This document shows positions 33,344 to 42,741 of a stretch of 64,000 nt of DNA, piece by piece. How positions within the stretch are numbered: position 1 is the first letter of the stretch; each line of letters opens with the position of its first letter. The stretch covers positions 35,053 to 99,052 of the forward strand of contig NZ_BMTS01000025.1 in assembly GCF_014649795.1 (NCBI RefSeq), read 5' to 3'. The stretch is from Streptomyces melanogenes (GTDB lineage: Bacteria > Actinomycetota > Actinomycetes > Streptomycetales > Streptomycetaceae). A program made the position numbers and the translations under genes. The notes beneath the pieces were generated by a model. That model saw only the letters and a list, made by a program, of their open reading frames with translations, had not been told where the DNA came from and searched no databases.

Positions 33344-36300
33344 GCACTGTGCTGTTGTTGTCGACCGCCGACACGGATCTGCTGGCGGCCCGGGCCTCCG
33401 GGGCGCCCTTCCGGATCGGCAACCCGACCCGTATCGACGTGGCCGAGGAGCTGCCCGCGCTCATCGAGGGCGCGTCCGTGGCCGTCGTGCGCCTCCTCGG
33501 CGGCAAGCGCGCCTGGGAGGACGGGCTCGCCGCGCTGAAGGCGTCCGGCATCCCGACGGTGCTGCTCGGCGGCGAGTCCGTGCCGGACGCGGAGCTGATG
33601 GCCGAGTCGTCGGTCCCGGCCGGTGTGGTCGCCGAGGCCCTGCGCTATCTGGTCGAGGGCGGCCCCGGCAACCTCGTGGAGCTGTCCCGGTTCCTGTCCG
33701 ACACCGTGCTCCTGACCGGCGTGGGCTTCGCCGAGCCGGAGAAGATGCCCGAGTGGGGCGTGCACGGCACGCGCGCGTACGTGGAGGGCCGCCCCACGGT
33801 GGGCGTGCTCTTCTACCGCGCCCACGAGCTCTCCGGCAACACCGCGTTCGTCGACGTCCTGTGCGACCGCATCGAGGCCCAGGGCGCCAACGCGCTGGCG
33901 GTGTACGTGGGTTCGCTGCGCGGCGCCGAGCCCGCGCTCTACGAGACGCTGGGCCGGGCGGACGCGCTCATCGCGACCGTCCTGGCGGCGGGCGGCACCA
34001 CCGCGTCGCAGGCCAGCGCGGGCGGCGACGAGGAGGCGTGGGACATCGGCGCCCTGGCCGACCTCAACGTCCCCGTGCTCCAGGGTCTCTGCCTCACCTC
34101 CTCCAAGGCGGCGTGGGAGGCCTCGGACGCGGCGCTCTCCCCCATGGACGCGGCGATGCAGGTCGCCATCCCCGAGTTCGACGGCCGGCTGATCACCGTC
34201 CCGTTCTCCTTCAAGGAGCAGGGCCCGGACGATGTGCCGGTCTACGTCGCCGACCCCGAGCGGGCCTCCCGGGTCGCCGGGATCGCGGTGCGCCACGCCC
34301 GCCTCAAGCACAAGCCGAACGCGGAGAAGAAGCTGGCCCTGGTCTTCACCGCCTACCCGACCAAGCACTCCCGCGTCGGCAACGCGGTGGGCCTGGACAC
34401 GCCCGCCTCCGCCGTCCGCGTCCTGGACGCGCTGCGCGACGCCGGCTACGTGGTGGAGGGCCACCCGGACAACGGCGACGAGCTGATCCACCGCCTGATC
34501 AACGCGGGCGGCCACGACGTGGAGTGGCTCACCGAGGAGCAGCTGGCCGCCGCCCCCGCGCGCGTGCCGCTCGCCGACTACCGCGCCTGGTTCGAGAAGC
34601 TGGAGCCCGAGCTGCGCGACGGCATGCTGGAGCACTGGGGCGAGCCCCCGGGTCAGCTGTACGTGGACGGCGACGAGATCGTGCTCGCCTCCCTCCAGTT
34701 CGGCAACGTCGTCGTGATGATCCAGCCGCCGCGCGGCTTCGGCGAGAACCCCATCGCGATCTACCACGACCCGGACATGCCGCCCTCGCACCACTACATG
34801 GCGGCCTACCGCTGGCTGGAGAACAGCTTCGGCGCCGACGCCATCGTCCACATGGGCAAGCACGGCACCATGGAGTGGCTGCCCGGCAAGGGCCTGGGCC
34901 TGTCCTCCGGCTGCGGCCCGGACGCGGTCCTGGGCGATCTGCCGCTGGTCTACCCGTTCATCGTCAACGACCCTGGCGAGGGCACCCAGGCCAAGCGGCG
35001 CGGCCACGCCACGGTCGTGGATCACCTGGTCCCGCCCATGGCCCGCGCCGACACCTACGGTGACCTGGCCAAACTGGAGCAACTCCTCGACGAGTACGCG
35101 CTGGTGAGCGACCTCGACCCGACGAAGGCCCCGGCCGTGCGGGCCCAGATCTGGACGCTGGTGAAGGCCGCCGAGCTCCACCACGACCTGCACGTCGACG
35201 AGCAGCCGGACGACGGCGACTTCGACGAGTTCGTCATGCACATCGACGGCTACCTGTGCGAGATCAAGGACGTCCAGATCCGCGACGGCCTGCACATCCT
35301 CGGCGGCGGCCCCGAGGCCGAGTCCCGGGTCAACCTGGTGCTCGCGGTGCTGCGCGCCTCCCAGGTGTGGGGCGGGCAGGCCAACGCGCTGCCGGGCCTG
35401 CGCGCCTCGCTGGCCGAGCACTTCGGCCTGGTGGAGAAGGAGCTCCTGGCCGAGCCGGGCACACCGGTGAAGGTCCCGGTGGAGCTCACGGACCTGGTCG
35501 AGGGCCCCGCCAGGACGGCGGCCGACGCGATCGACCTCCTGGAGCAGCTGTGCCGCCGCCTGGCGGAGGGCATGGAGGAGCGCGGCTGGGACGCGGCCGC
35601 GTGCGGCCCGCTGGTGACGCAGGTGCTGGGCGCCGACCTCGCCCCGGTTGTCGCGGTCCTCGACTTCGCCTGCCGCGAAGTGGTGCCGCGCCTGGCCCGG
35701 ACGACGGACGAGATCACCCACATCCTGCGGGCGCTGGACGGCGGTTACGTCCCGGCGGGCCCGTCCGGCTCCCCCACCCGGGGCCTGGTCAACGTCCTGC
35801 CGACCGGCCGCAACTTCTACTCGGTCGACCCCAAGGCCATCCCGTCCCGGCTGAGCTGGGAGGTCGGCCAGGCCCTTGCGGACTCGCTGGTGCAGCGCTA
35901 CCTCGCGGACAACGGTGAGTACCCGAAGTCGGTGGGCCTCACGGTCTGGGGCACCTCCGCGATGCGCACCCAGGGCGACGACATCGCGGAGATCCTGGCG
36001 CTGCTCGGCTGCCGCCCGGTGTGGGACGAGGCGTCCCGGCGCGTCACCGGCTTCGAGGTCGTCCCGGTCGCGGAGCTGGGCCGCCCCCGCATCGATGTGA
36101 CCGTCCGCATCTCCGGCTTCTTCCGCGACGCGTTCCCGCACGTGGTCGGCCTGATCGACGACGCGGTACGCACGGTGGCGGAGCTGGACGAACCGGCCGA
36201 GTCCAACTACGTACGGGCGCACGCCGACGAGGACACCGCCGAGCACGGCGACCGCCGCCGCGCCACGGCCCGCATCTTCGGCTCCAAGCCGGGGGCGTAC

Positions 36301-36993
36301 GGGGCGGGCCTGCTCCCCCTGATCGACGCCCGCAACTGGCGCTCGGACGCGGACCTGGCCGAGGTGTACGCGGTGTGGGGCGGCTATGCGTACGGGCGCG
36401 GGCTGGACGGGCGCGCGGCGCGGGGCGACATGGAGACGGCGTTCCGGCGGATCGCGGTGGCGGCGAAGAACGTCGACACCCGCGAGCACGACCTGGTCGA
36501 CGCCGACGACTACTTCCAGTACCACGGCGGCATGGTCGCCATGGTCCGCCACCTCACGGGCGAGTCCCCCGAGGCGTACGTGGGCGACTCCGCCACCCCG
36601 GACCAGATCAAGACCCGCACCCTGGGCGAGGAGACCCACCGCGTCTTCCGCGCGCGCGTGGTCAACCCGCGCTGGATGGCGGCGATGCGGCGCCACGGCT
36701 ACAAGGGCGCGTTCGAGATGGCCGCGACCGTGGACTACCTGTTCGGGTACGACGCGACGGCGGGCGTGGTCGACGACTGGATGTACGAGAAGCTCAGCGC
36801 GGAGTACGTGTTCGACGAGACGAACCGGGACTTCATGAAGAAGTCCAACCCCTGGGCGCTGCGCGGCATCACGGAACGGCTGCTGGAGGCGGCCGACCGA
36901 GGCCTGTGGGCCGAACCGGACGCGGAGACGCTGGAGCAGCTCCGCGCGACCTATCTGCAGCTCGAAGGCGACCTGGAGGGTGACGACGCATGA
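33340..36993 (+). CDS. cobN: Cobaltochelatase subunit CobN
   Basis: A 1217-residue large subunit, related to Mg-chelatase ChlH, that binds the corrin ring for late, ATP-dependent Co(II) insertion into hydrogenobyrinic acid a,c-diamide. Signature pieces: AYPTKHSRVGNAVGLDTPAS, MGKHGTMEWLPGKGLGLSSGCGPDAVLGDLP, FIVNDPGEGTQAKRRGHATVVDHL and NPRWMAAMRRHGYKGAFEMA. It overlaps both neighbours by 4 bp. Its motor partner is the next gene. The full-length ORF on the opposite strand is a GC-rich shadow. Confidence 0.97.
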   Translation: MSTVLLLSTADTDLLAARASGAPFRIGNPTRIDVAEELPALIEGASVAVVRLLGGKRAWEDGLAALKASGIPTVLLGGESVPDAELMAESSVPAGVVAEALRYLVEGGPGNLVELSRFLSDTVLLTGVGFAEPEKMPEWGVHGTRAYVEGRPTVGVLFYRAHELSGNTAFVDVLCDRIEAQGANALAVYVGSLRGAEPALYETLGRADALIATVLAAGGTTASQASAGGDEEAWDIGALADLNVPVLQGLCLTSSKAAWEASDAALSPMDAAMQVAIPEFDGRLITVPFSFKEQGPDDVPVYVADPERASRVAGIAVRHARLKHKPNAEKKLALVFTAYPTKHSRVGNAVGLDTPASAVRVLDALRDAGYVVEGHPDNGDELIHRLINAGGHDVEWLTEEQLAAAPARVPLADYRAWFEKLEPELRDGMLEHWGEPPGQLYVDGDEIVLASLQFGNVVVMIQPPRGFGENPIAIYHDPDMPPSHHYMAAYRWLENSFGADAIVHMGKHGTMEWLPGKGLGLSSGCGPDAVLGDLPLVYPFIVNDPGEGTQAKRRGHATVVDHLVPPMARADTYGDLAKLEQLLDEYALVSDLDPTKAPAVRAQIWTLVKAAELHHDLHVDEQPDDGDFDEFVMHIDGYLCEIKDVQIRDGLHILGGGPEAESRVNLVLAVLRASQVWGGQANALPGLRASLAEHFGLVEKELLAEPGTPVKVPVELTDLVEGPARTAADAIDLLEQLCRRLAEGMEERGWDAAACGPLVTQVLGADLAPVVAVLDFACREVVPRLARTTDEITHILRALDGGYVPAGPSGSPTRGLVNVLPTGRNFYSVDPKAIPSRLSWEVGQALADSLVQRYLADNGEYPKSVGLTVWGTSAMRTQGDDIAEILALLGCRPVWDEASRRVTGFEVVPVAELGRPRIDVTVRISGFFRDAFPHVVGLIDDAVRTVAELDEPAESNYVRAHADEDTAEHGDRRRATARIFGSKPGAYGAGLLPLIDARNWRSDADLAEVYAVWGGYAYGRGLDGRAARGDMETAFRRIAVAAKNVDTREHDLVDADDYFQYHGGMVAMVRHLTGESPEAYVGDSATPDQIKTRTLGEETHRVFRARVVNPRWMAAMRRHGYKGAFEMAATVDYLFGYDATAGVVDDWMYEKLSAEYVFDETNRDFMKKSNPWALRGITERLLEAADRGLWAEPDAETLEQLRATYLQLEGDLEGDDA

Positions 36994-38996
36994 GCACGCC
37001 TTATCCGTTCACCGCGATCGTCGGTCAGGACGACCTGCGTCTCGCGCTGCTGCTGAACGCGGTGTCACCGGCGGTCGGCGGCGTCCTCGTCCGGGGCGAG
37101 AAGGGCACCGCCAAGTCGACCGCCGTGCGCGCGCTCTCCGCGCTGCTGCCCGAGGTCGACGTCATCACGGGCTGCCGGTTCTCCTGTGACCCGGTGGCCC
37201 CCGATCCGGTGTGCCCCGACGGGCCGCACGAGGCCGGGACCGGGGCGGCTCGGGCCGCTCGGATGGTGGAGCTGCCGGTCGGCGCGTCCGAGGACCGGCT
37301 CGTCGGCGCGCTCGACATCGAGCGGGCGCTCGCCGAGGGCGTGAAGGCCTTCGAGCCCGGTCTGCTGGCCCACGCCCACCGGGGGATCCTCTACGTGGAC
37401 GAGGTCAACCTCCTCCACGACCACCTGGTCGACCTGCTGCTCGACGCCGCCGCGATGGGCGCCTCGTACGTGGAGCGCGAAGGCGTTTCCGTACGGCACG
37501 CGGCGCGCTTCCTGCTGGTGGGGACCATGAACCCCGAAGAGGGCGAGCTGCGGCCGCAGTTGCTCGACCGGTTCGGGCTGACCGTGGAGGTCTCGGCCTC
37601 CCGGGAGCCGGACCAGCGGGTCGAGGTGGTCCGCCGCCGGCTCGCCTACGACGACCAGCCCGCCGCGTTCGCCGCCCGCTGGGACGACGAGGAGAGCTCG
37701 GTGCGGGCCCGGATCGTCGCGGCGCGGGCGCTGCTGCCCGAGGTGCGCCTCGGCGACGCCGCGCTCCGGCAGATCGCCGCGACCTGCGCGGCCTTCGAGG
37801 TCGACGGGATGCGCGCCGACATCGTGATGGCGCGCACCGCCACGGCGCTGGCCGCCTGGGCGGGGCGTACGGACGTGCTCGCCGAGGACGTGAGGCAGGC
37901 GGCGCTGCTCGCGCTGCCGCACCGGCGTCGGCGCAATCCGTTCGACGCCCCGGGCCTGGACGAGGACAAGCTCGACGACACCCTGCAGGAGTTCGGGGAC
38001 CAGGGCGAGGACGACGACCCGGATCCGGACGGGCCGGGCGGCGGGGGCGGGCAGCCCCCGCAGGACGGCGGCCCGACGCCGGACGCGGGGGCGGGCGACA
38101 CCCCCGCGCGCCCCGAGGCAGGCGAGGGCGGCGAGCCGCAGCCGTCCGGCGCGGGCGAGCAGCAGGCCGTCCGGGCGGGCGAGCCGTTCCGTACGAAGAT
38201 GCTGAGCGTGCCCGGGCTCGGCGAGGGCGCGGCCGGGCGGCGCTCGCGGGCCCGCACGGCGCACGGGCGCACGACGGGGGCCCGCCGCCCCCAGGGCGCC
38301 CTCACCAAGCTGCACCTGGCGGCGACGATCCAGGCAGCCGCGCCGCACCAGCGGGCGCGCGGGCGTCAGGGGCGCGGCCTGGTCGTCCGGCGCGACGATC
38401 TGCGCCAGGCGACCCGGGAGGGCCGCGAGGGCAATCTGGTGCTCTTCGTCGTCGACGCCTCGGGGTCGATGGCGGCCCGGCAGCGGATGGGCGCGGTCAA
38501 GGGCGCGGTGCTGTCGCTGCTGCTCGACGCCTACCAGCGGCGGGACAAGGTCGGTCTGATCACCTTCCGGGGCAAGGACGCGGAGGTGGCGCTGCCGCCG
38601 ACGTCGTCGGTGGACGCGGCGGCGGCCCGTCTGGAGGTCCTGCCGACGGGCGGGCGCACCCCGCTCGCGGCCGGGCTGCTCAAGGCGCACGACGTGCTGC
38701 GCGTGGAGCGGCTGCGCGATCCGTCGCGGCGGCCGCTGGTCGTGGTGGTGACGGACGGGCGGGCCACGGGCGGCGTGGACCCGGTGGCGCTGGCGGGCCG
38801 GTCGGCCCGGCTGCTGGCCGCCGAGGGGGTCGCGTCGGTGGTCGTGGACTGCGAGGCGGGCGCGGTGCGCCTCGGGCTCGCGGCCGAGCTGGCGCGGGAG
38901 CTGGGCGGCCCGGCGGTGACGCTGGACGAGCTGCGGGCCGACTCGATCGCCGGTCTGGTCAAGGACGTGTCTGGGACTTCGAGGAGGGCCGCCTGA
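36990..38996 (+). CDS. ChlI-ChlD fusion: chelatase AAA+ ATPase with VWA domain
   Basis: 668 residues. Residues about 1-330 are an AAA+ ATPase: Walker A GEKGTAKST (36-44) and Walker B ILYVDEVNLL. A Gly/Pro/Asp-rich linker (about 340-420) leads to a VWA domain with MIDAS DASGSM (Asp489). It thus joins the roles of ChlI and ChlD (or CobS and CobT) in one chain and should power CobN. Streptomyces annotations usually call it putative cobaltochelatase; the partner assignment rests on operon position. Confidence 0.92.
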   Translation: MSTPYPFTAIVGQDDLRLALLLNAVSPAVGGVLVRGEKGTAKSTAVRALSALLPEVDVITGCRFSCDPVAPDPVCPDGPHEAGTGAARAARMVELPVGASEDRLVGALDIERALAEGVKAFEPGLLAHAHRGILYVDEVNLLHDHLVDLLLDAAAMGASYVEREGVSVRHAARFLLVGTMNPEEGELRPQLLDRFGLTVEVSASREPDQRVEVVRRRLAYDDQPAAFAARWDDEESSVRARIVAARALLPEVRLGDAALRQIAATCAAFEVDGMRADIVMARTATALAAWAGRTDVLAEDVRQAALLALPHRRRRNPFDAPGLDEDKLDDTLQEFGDQGEDDDPDPDGPGGGGGQPPQDGGPTPDAGAGDTPARPEAGEGGEPQPSGAGEQQAVRAGEPFRTKMLSVPGLGEGAAGRRSRARTAHGRTTGARRPQGALTKLHLAATIQAAAPHQRARGRQGRGLVVRRDDLRQATREGREGNLVLFVVDASGSMAARQRMGAVKGAVLSLLLDAYQRRDKVGLITFRGKDAEVALPPTSSVDAAAARLEVLPTGGRTPLAAGLLKAHDVLRVERLRDPSRRPLVVVVTDGRATGGVDPVALAGRSARLLAAEGVASVVVDCEAGAVRLGLAAELARELGGPAVTLDELRADSIAGLVKDVSGTSRRAA

Positions 38997-39595
38997 TGCC
39001 GCAGGGACAGCCGAGCGTGGTGCCCGAGGACGGGCTGACGACCCGTCAGAGGCGCAACCGGCCGCTGGTCGTGGTGCACACGGGCATCGGCAAGGGCAAG
39101 TCGACGGCCGCGTTCGGGCTCGCGCTGCGGGCCTGGAACCAGGGCTGGCCGATCGGGGTGTTCCAGTTCGTCAAGTCGGCGAAGTGGAAGGTCGGCGAGG
39201 AGAACGCGCTGAAGGTGCTGGGCGCCTCCGGCGAGGGCGGCAGTGTCGACTGGCACAAGATGGGCGAGGGGTGGTCCTGGGTCCAGCGCGACGAGCAGCT
39301 GGACAACGAGGACAAGGCGCGCGAGGGCTGGGAGCAGGTCAAGCGGGACCTGGCGGCCGAGACGTACAAGCTGTACGTGCTCGACGAGTTCGCGTACCCG
39401 ATGCACTGGGGATGGGTGGACACGGACGAGGTCATCGCGGTGCTGCGGGACCGACCGGGCACCCAGCACGTGGTGATCACGGGGCGCAACGCACCCGAGA
39501 AGCTGGTGGACTTCGCCGATCTGGTGACCGACATGTCCAAGGTCAAGCACCCGATGGACGCCGGTCAGAAGGGGCAGCGGGGCATCGAGTGGTAG
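38996..39595 (+). CDS. cobO: Cob(I)yrinic acid a,c-diamide adenosyltransferase CobO
   Basis: 199 residues, BtuR/CobA-type. P-loop VHTGIGKGKSTAAFGL (Gly30-Thr37), then LDEFAYPMHWGWVDTDEV and VVITGRNAPEKLVDFADLVTDM, all typical. It transfers adenosyl from ATP to Co(I). The ATG at 38996 overlaps the previous stop by one base (TGATG), preceded by GGAGGG. It is followed by cobB, whose GTG start lies inside the last codons. Confidence 0.95.
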   Translation: MPQGQPSVVPEDGLTTRQRRNRPLVVVHTGIGKGKSTAAFGLALRAWNQGWPIGVFQFVKSAKWKVGEENALKVLGASGEGGSVDWHKMGEGWSWVQRDEQLDNEDKAREGWEQVKRDLAAETYKLYVLDEFAYPMHWGWVDTDEVIAVLRDRPGTQHVVITGRNAPEKLVDFADLVTDMSKVKHPMDAGQKGQRGIEW

Positions 39596-41175
39596 CACGT
39601 CTCGTCATCGCGGCCCCCTCGTCGGGCAGCGGGAAGACCACGGTCGCGACGGGCCTGATGGCCGCGCTCGCCGCGACCGGGCTCACCGTGTCCCCGCACA
39701 AGGTCGGCCCCGACTACATCGACCCCGGCTACCACGCCCTGGCCACGGGGCGTCCGGGGCGCAACCTCGACGCGTACATGTGCGGGGAGTCGCTGATGGC
39801 TCCGCTGCTGGCGCACGGGGCGCGCGGGTGCGACATCGCGGTGGTCGAGGGCGTGATGGGGCTGTACGACGGGGCGGCGGGGCTCGGTGAGCTCGCCTCC
39901 ACCGCGCAGGTGGCGAAGCTGCTGCGGGCGCCGGTGGTGCTGGTCGTCGACGCGTCCTCGCAGTCGCGGTCGGTGGCGGCTCTGGTGCACGGGTTCGCGT
40001 CCTGGGATCCCGGGGTGCGGATCGGCGGGGTGATCCTCAACAAGGTGGCGTCGGAGCGGCACGAGACGCTGCTGCGGGAGGCGCTGGACGAGTCGGGGGT
40101 GCCGGTGCTGGGCGCGCTGCGGCGGGCCGCCCCTGTGTCGACGCCGTCGCGGCACCTCGGCCTTGTGCCGGTCGCGGAACGGCGGGCCGATGCGGTGGCC
40201 GCTGTCGCGGCGATGGCGGAGCAGGTGCGGCGGGGGTGCGACCTGGCTGCGCTGGTGGGGTTGGCTCGGTCGGCGCCGGACCTTGACTGCGAACCGTGGG
40301 ACCCGACGGGCCTGTTCCCCCACCCCGCCCCTTCCCTAAACCCTCCGGGGGTGAGTGGGGGTGAAGGTGGCCTCCCGGGGGCTACGCCCCCGGACCCCCT
40401 TGCGGGGCCTGCGGCCCCTGCACCCCGCCATGGGGGCTCCGCCCCCGGTACCCCCGCTTCGGGGCTCCGCCCCGAACCCCGCTCCTCAAACGCCGGAGGG
40501 GCTGAATTTGGGCTGCCCGGGCTGTACGGTCCCGCGTCCCACCGGGCCGCAGACGAACATGGCACCGCGCAGGCGAAACCCGTCGTCGCCATCGCCGGAG
40601 GCCCCGCCTTCACCTTCTCGTATGCCGAGCATGCCGAGTTGCTCGCCGCCGCCGGGGCGGACGTCGTCGTGTTCGATCCGCTGAGGGACGAGCAACTGCC
40701 CGACCGTACCGCCGGGTTGGTGATCGGCGGCGGGTTCCCCGAGGTGTACGCGGCGGAGCTCAGTGCCAATGAGCCGTTGCGGAAAGCCGTCGGCGAGCTC
40801 GCGCGCGGCGGCGCGCCCGTCGCCGCCGAGTGCGCCGGGCTGCTCTACCTCACGCGGTCGCTCGACGGGCAGCCGATGTGCGGGGTCCTGGACGCCGACG
40901 CCCGGATGTCGGAGCGGCTCACGCTCGGGTACCGGGAGGCCGTCGCCGTCGGGGACAGCGTTCTCGCGCCCGCCGGCACCCGGCTGCGCGGGCACGAGTT
41001 CCACCGGACCGTCCTCGACCCGGGCGCGGGGCCCGCGCCCGCGTGGGGTCTGGTGCACCCGGAGCGCCGGGTCGAAGGTTTCGTACAGCAGGGCGTGCAC
41101 GCGAGCTATCTGCACACGCACTGGGCCGCCCGGCCCGCCATCGCCCGTCGGTTCGTCGAAAGGTGCACGCCATGA
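39589..41175 (+). CDS. cobB: Hydrogenobyrinate/cobyrinate a,c-diamide synthase CobB, with repeat-derived insert
   Basis: 528 residues; relatives are usually 430-480. It amidates the a and c carboxyls using glutamine and ATP. ATP-binding part: VIAAPSSGSGKTT (Lys16) and HKVGPDYIDPGYH. Glutaminase part: VIGGGFPEVYAAEL, Cys415 in AAECAGLLYL and the C-terminal HASYLHTHW. Between the halves, residues about 242-330 form a Pro/Gly/Ala-rich, low-complexity linker encoded by DNA that is repeat element B and its hairpins (see 40318-40525). The frame is kept throughout, so the protein should be intact. GTG at 39589 is the start: the triplet at 39592 is GTA. Confidence 0.95.
   Translation: MVARLVIAAPSSGSGKTTVATGLMAALAATGLTVSPHKVGPDYIDPGYHALATGRPGRNLDAYMCGESLMAPLLAHGARGCDIAVVEGVMGLYDGAAGLGELASTAQVAKLLRAPVVLVVDASSQSRSVAALVHGFASWDPGVRIGGVILNKVASERHETLLREALDESGVPVLGALRRAAPVSTPSRHLGLVPVAERRADAVAAVAAMAEQVRRGCDLAALVGLARSAPDLDCEPWDPTGLFPHPAPSLNPPGVSGGEGGLPGATPPDPLAGPAAPAPRHGGSAPGTPASGLRPEPRSSNAGGAEFGLPGLYGPASHRAADEHGTAQAKPVVAIAGGPAFTFSYAEHAELLAAAGADVVVFDPLRDEQLPDRTAGLVIGGGFPEVYAAELSANEPLRKAVGELARGGAPVAAECAGLLYLTRSLDGQPMCGVLDADARMSERLTLGYREAVAVGDSVLAPAGTRLRGHEFHRTVLDPGAGPAPAWGLVHPERRVEGFVQQGVHASYLHTHWAARPAIARRFVERCTP
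40318..40525. repeat. Intergenic-type repeat (element B plus hairpins) inside cobB
   Basis: It begins CCCCACCCCGCCCCTTCCCT, then AAACCCTCCGGGGGTG, the same unit found 3' of cobC at 49098-49136 and inverted at 19838-19880. It is followed by several GGGGGCT..CGCCCCC hairpins and by CTCAAACGCCGGAGGGGCTG, a motif I recall as common between Streptomyces genes. Here it is translated in frame as a linker between the two CobB domains. Confidence 0.75.
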
Positions 41176-41918
41176 GCAAGCTGGTCGGAGTCGGAGTCGG
41201 CCCGGGTGACCCGGAGCTGGTGACCGTCAAGGGCGTACGGGCCCTCCAGGAGGCCGACGTCGTCGTCGTGCCCGTGATGGCCGCGGCCGACGGGCAGGAC
41301 GGCGGCGAGCCGGGCCGCGCCGAGGCGACCGTGCTGCACTACGTGGACCGCGACAAGGTCGTCCGGGTCGTCTTCGCGCTCAACGAGCGGTCCGACCGGG
41401 GGCGGCGCGAGGCCGCCTGGGACTCGGCGGGCGACGCGGTCGCCGATCTGCTGCGCGCGCACGGCTCGGTGGCGTTCGCGACCATCGGCGACCCCAATGT
41501 GTATTCGACGTTCACGTATCTCGCCCAGACCATCACCGAGCTGGTGCCGGGGACGGAGATCGTGACCGTGCCGGGGATCACCGCGATGCAGGACCTCGCC
41601 GCGCGTTCGGGCGCCGTGCTGACGGAGGGGACCGAGCCGCTCACGCTCGTCCCCGTCACCGCCGGGGCGACCGTGCTCAAGGACGCGCTGGAGGGCCCGG
41701 GCACGGTGGTGGCGTACAAGTTCGGGCGCCAGGCCGGTGAGGTGGCGGCGGCGCTGCGGGCGACCGGGCGGATCGACGACGCGGTGTGGGGCTCGGCGCT
41801 GGGCCTGGACGAGGAGTTCATCCGCCCGGCCGCCGAGCTCGACGGCAGCGCCCTGCCGTACCTCTCGACGCTCATCGCGCCCGCGCGGCGCGAGGGCGGA
41901 CGCGGCGGCAAACTGTGA
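41172..41918 (+). CDS. cobI: Precorrin-2 C20-methyltransferase CobI
   Basis: 248 residues, SAM-dependent tetrapyrrole methylase fold: LVGVGVGPGDPELVTVKGVRAL (SAM loop), FATIGDPNVYSTFTYLAQTI, and VPGITAMQDLAARSG. It methylates C20 of precorrin-2. ATG at 41172 overlaps the cobB stop (ATGA). It closes the first part of the operon; the next gene downstream is on the opposite strand. Confidence 0.93.
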   Translation: MSKLVGVGVGPGDPELVTVKGVRALQEADVVVVPVMAAADGQDGGEPGRAEATVLHYVDRDKVVRVVFALNERSDRGRREAAWDSAGDAVADLLRAHGSVAFATIGDPNVYSTFTYLAQTITELVPGTEIVTVPGITAMQDLAARSGAVLTEGTEPLTLVPVTAGATVLKDALEGPGTVVAYKFGRQAGEVAAALRATGRIDDAVWGSALGLDEEFIRPAAELDGSALPYLSTLIAPARREGGRGGKL

Positions 41919-41944
41919 CCGCCTCCCGGGATCCGTACGCGGGC

Positions 41945-42664
41945 TCACCCCGCCAGGCCCACCACCAGCCAGATGAAGGCCACGCCGCCGACCGTGAACA
42001 GCAGCGTGGACAGCGCCGGGTGGTCGTGGTGGGCCTCGGGCAGGATCTCGGCGGCGGCCAGATACAGCAGCACTCCGCCGAAGAAGCCCAGATAGCTTCC
42101 GAGCAGCTCGGCCGGAAGGGTGAACAGCAGCGTCGAGGCGGCGCCGACCATCGGGGCGAGCGCGTCCGCGATCAGCATGGCGACGGCCTTGCGCTTCTCG
42201 TTCCCGTACAGGCTGGTGATCGTGTAGGTGTTGAAGCCGTCGGCGAAGTCGTGCGTGATCACGGCGACCGCCACGGCCGCGCCCATGCCGCCGCCCACCT
42301 GGAAGGCCGCGCCGATCGCGATGCCGTCCATCAGGCTGTGCCCGACCATCGCCGCGGCCGCTGTCAGACCCACCTGCGGCACTCGCTTCTCTCCCCCATG
42401 TGCCGCCCTGCGCACCGCGAGCAGGCGTTCCACCAGGTGGGCGAGGAGGAAGCCGCCGACGAACAGCAGCAGCGCGGCCGGTACGCCGAAGACCTCGTCG
42501 CCCGCGGCCTCCACCGCCTCCGGCAGCAGGTCGAGACCGACCACGCCGAGCATCAGCCCGCCCGCCAGACCCAGCACGAGATGGCGCCGGTCGGTGACGC
42601 GCTGGGCCGTCCAGCCGCCGACCAGTGTCATCAGGAACGCGCCGAGCGCCACGAACACCGCCAT
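41945..42664 (-). CDS. ZIP-family metal transporter inside the cobalamin cluster
   Basis: 239 residues, about eight membrane helices. Metal-binding signatures: VGHSLMDGIAIGAAF (helix 4) and ITHDFADGFNTY (helix 5), the equivalents of HSxxEG and HExPxG in ZIP proteins. A His-containing loop (EILPEAHHDHPAL) lies between late helices. ZIP proteins bring Zn, Fe, Mn or Co into the cytosol. It interrupts the cobalamin operon on the opposite strand, converging with cobI (26 bp) and diverging from cobM (77 bp). Cobalt uptake is an inference from this location. Confidence 0.9.
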   Translation of the reverse strand: MAVFVALGAFLMTLVGGWTAQRVTDRRHLVLGLAGGLMLGVVGLDLLPEAVEAAGDEVFGVPAALLLFVGGFLLAHLVERLLAVRRAAHGGEKRVPQVGLTAAAAMVGHSLMDGIAIGAAFQVGGGMGAAVAVAVITHDFADGFNTYTITSLYGNEKRKAVAMLIADALAPMVGAASTLLFTLPAELLGSYLGFFGGVLLYLAAAEILPEAHHDHPALSTLLFTVGGVAFIWLVVGLAG

Positions 42665-42741
42665 GCGCCCTTGCTAACCGACTGACCCACCCCCGCGCAT
42701 TTCGCTTTACCGACTGTGTGACGTACGAGAGGACCCCTCCC

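Noticed and set aside
33040..36696. A 1218-codon open frame on the minus strand opposite cobN
   Set aside because: It mirrors cobN through high third-position GC, has no family motifs and is Arg/His/Gly-rich nonsense. It is a shadow of a gene with strong family evidence.
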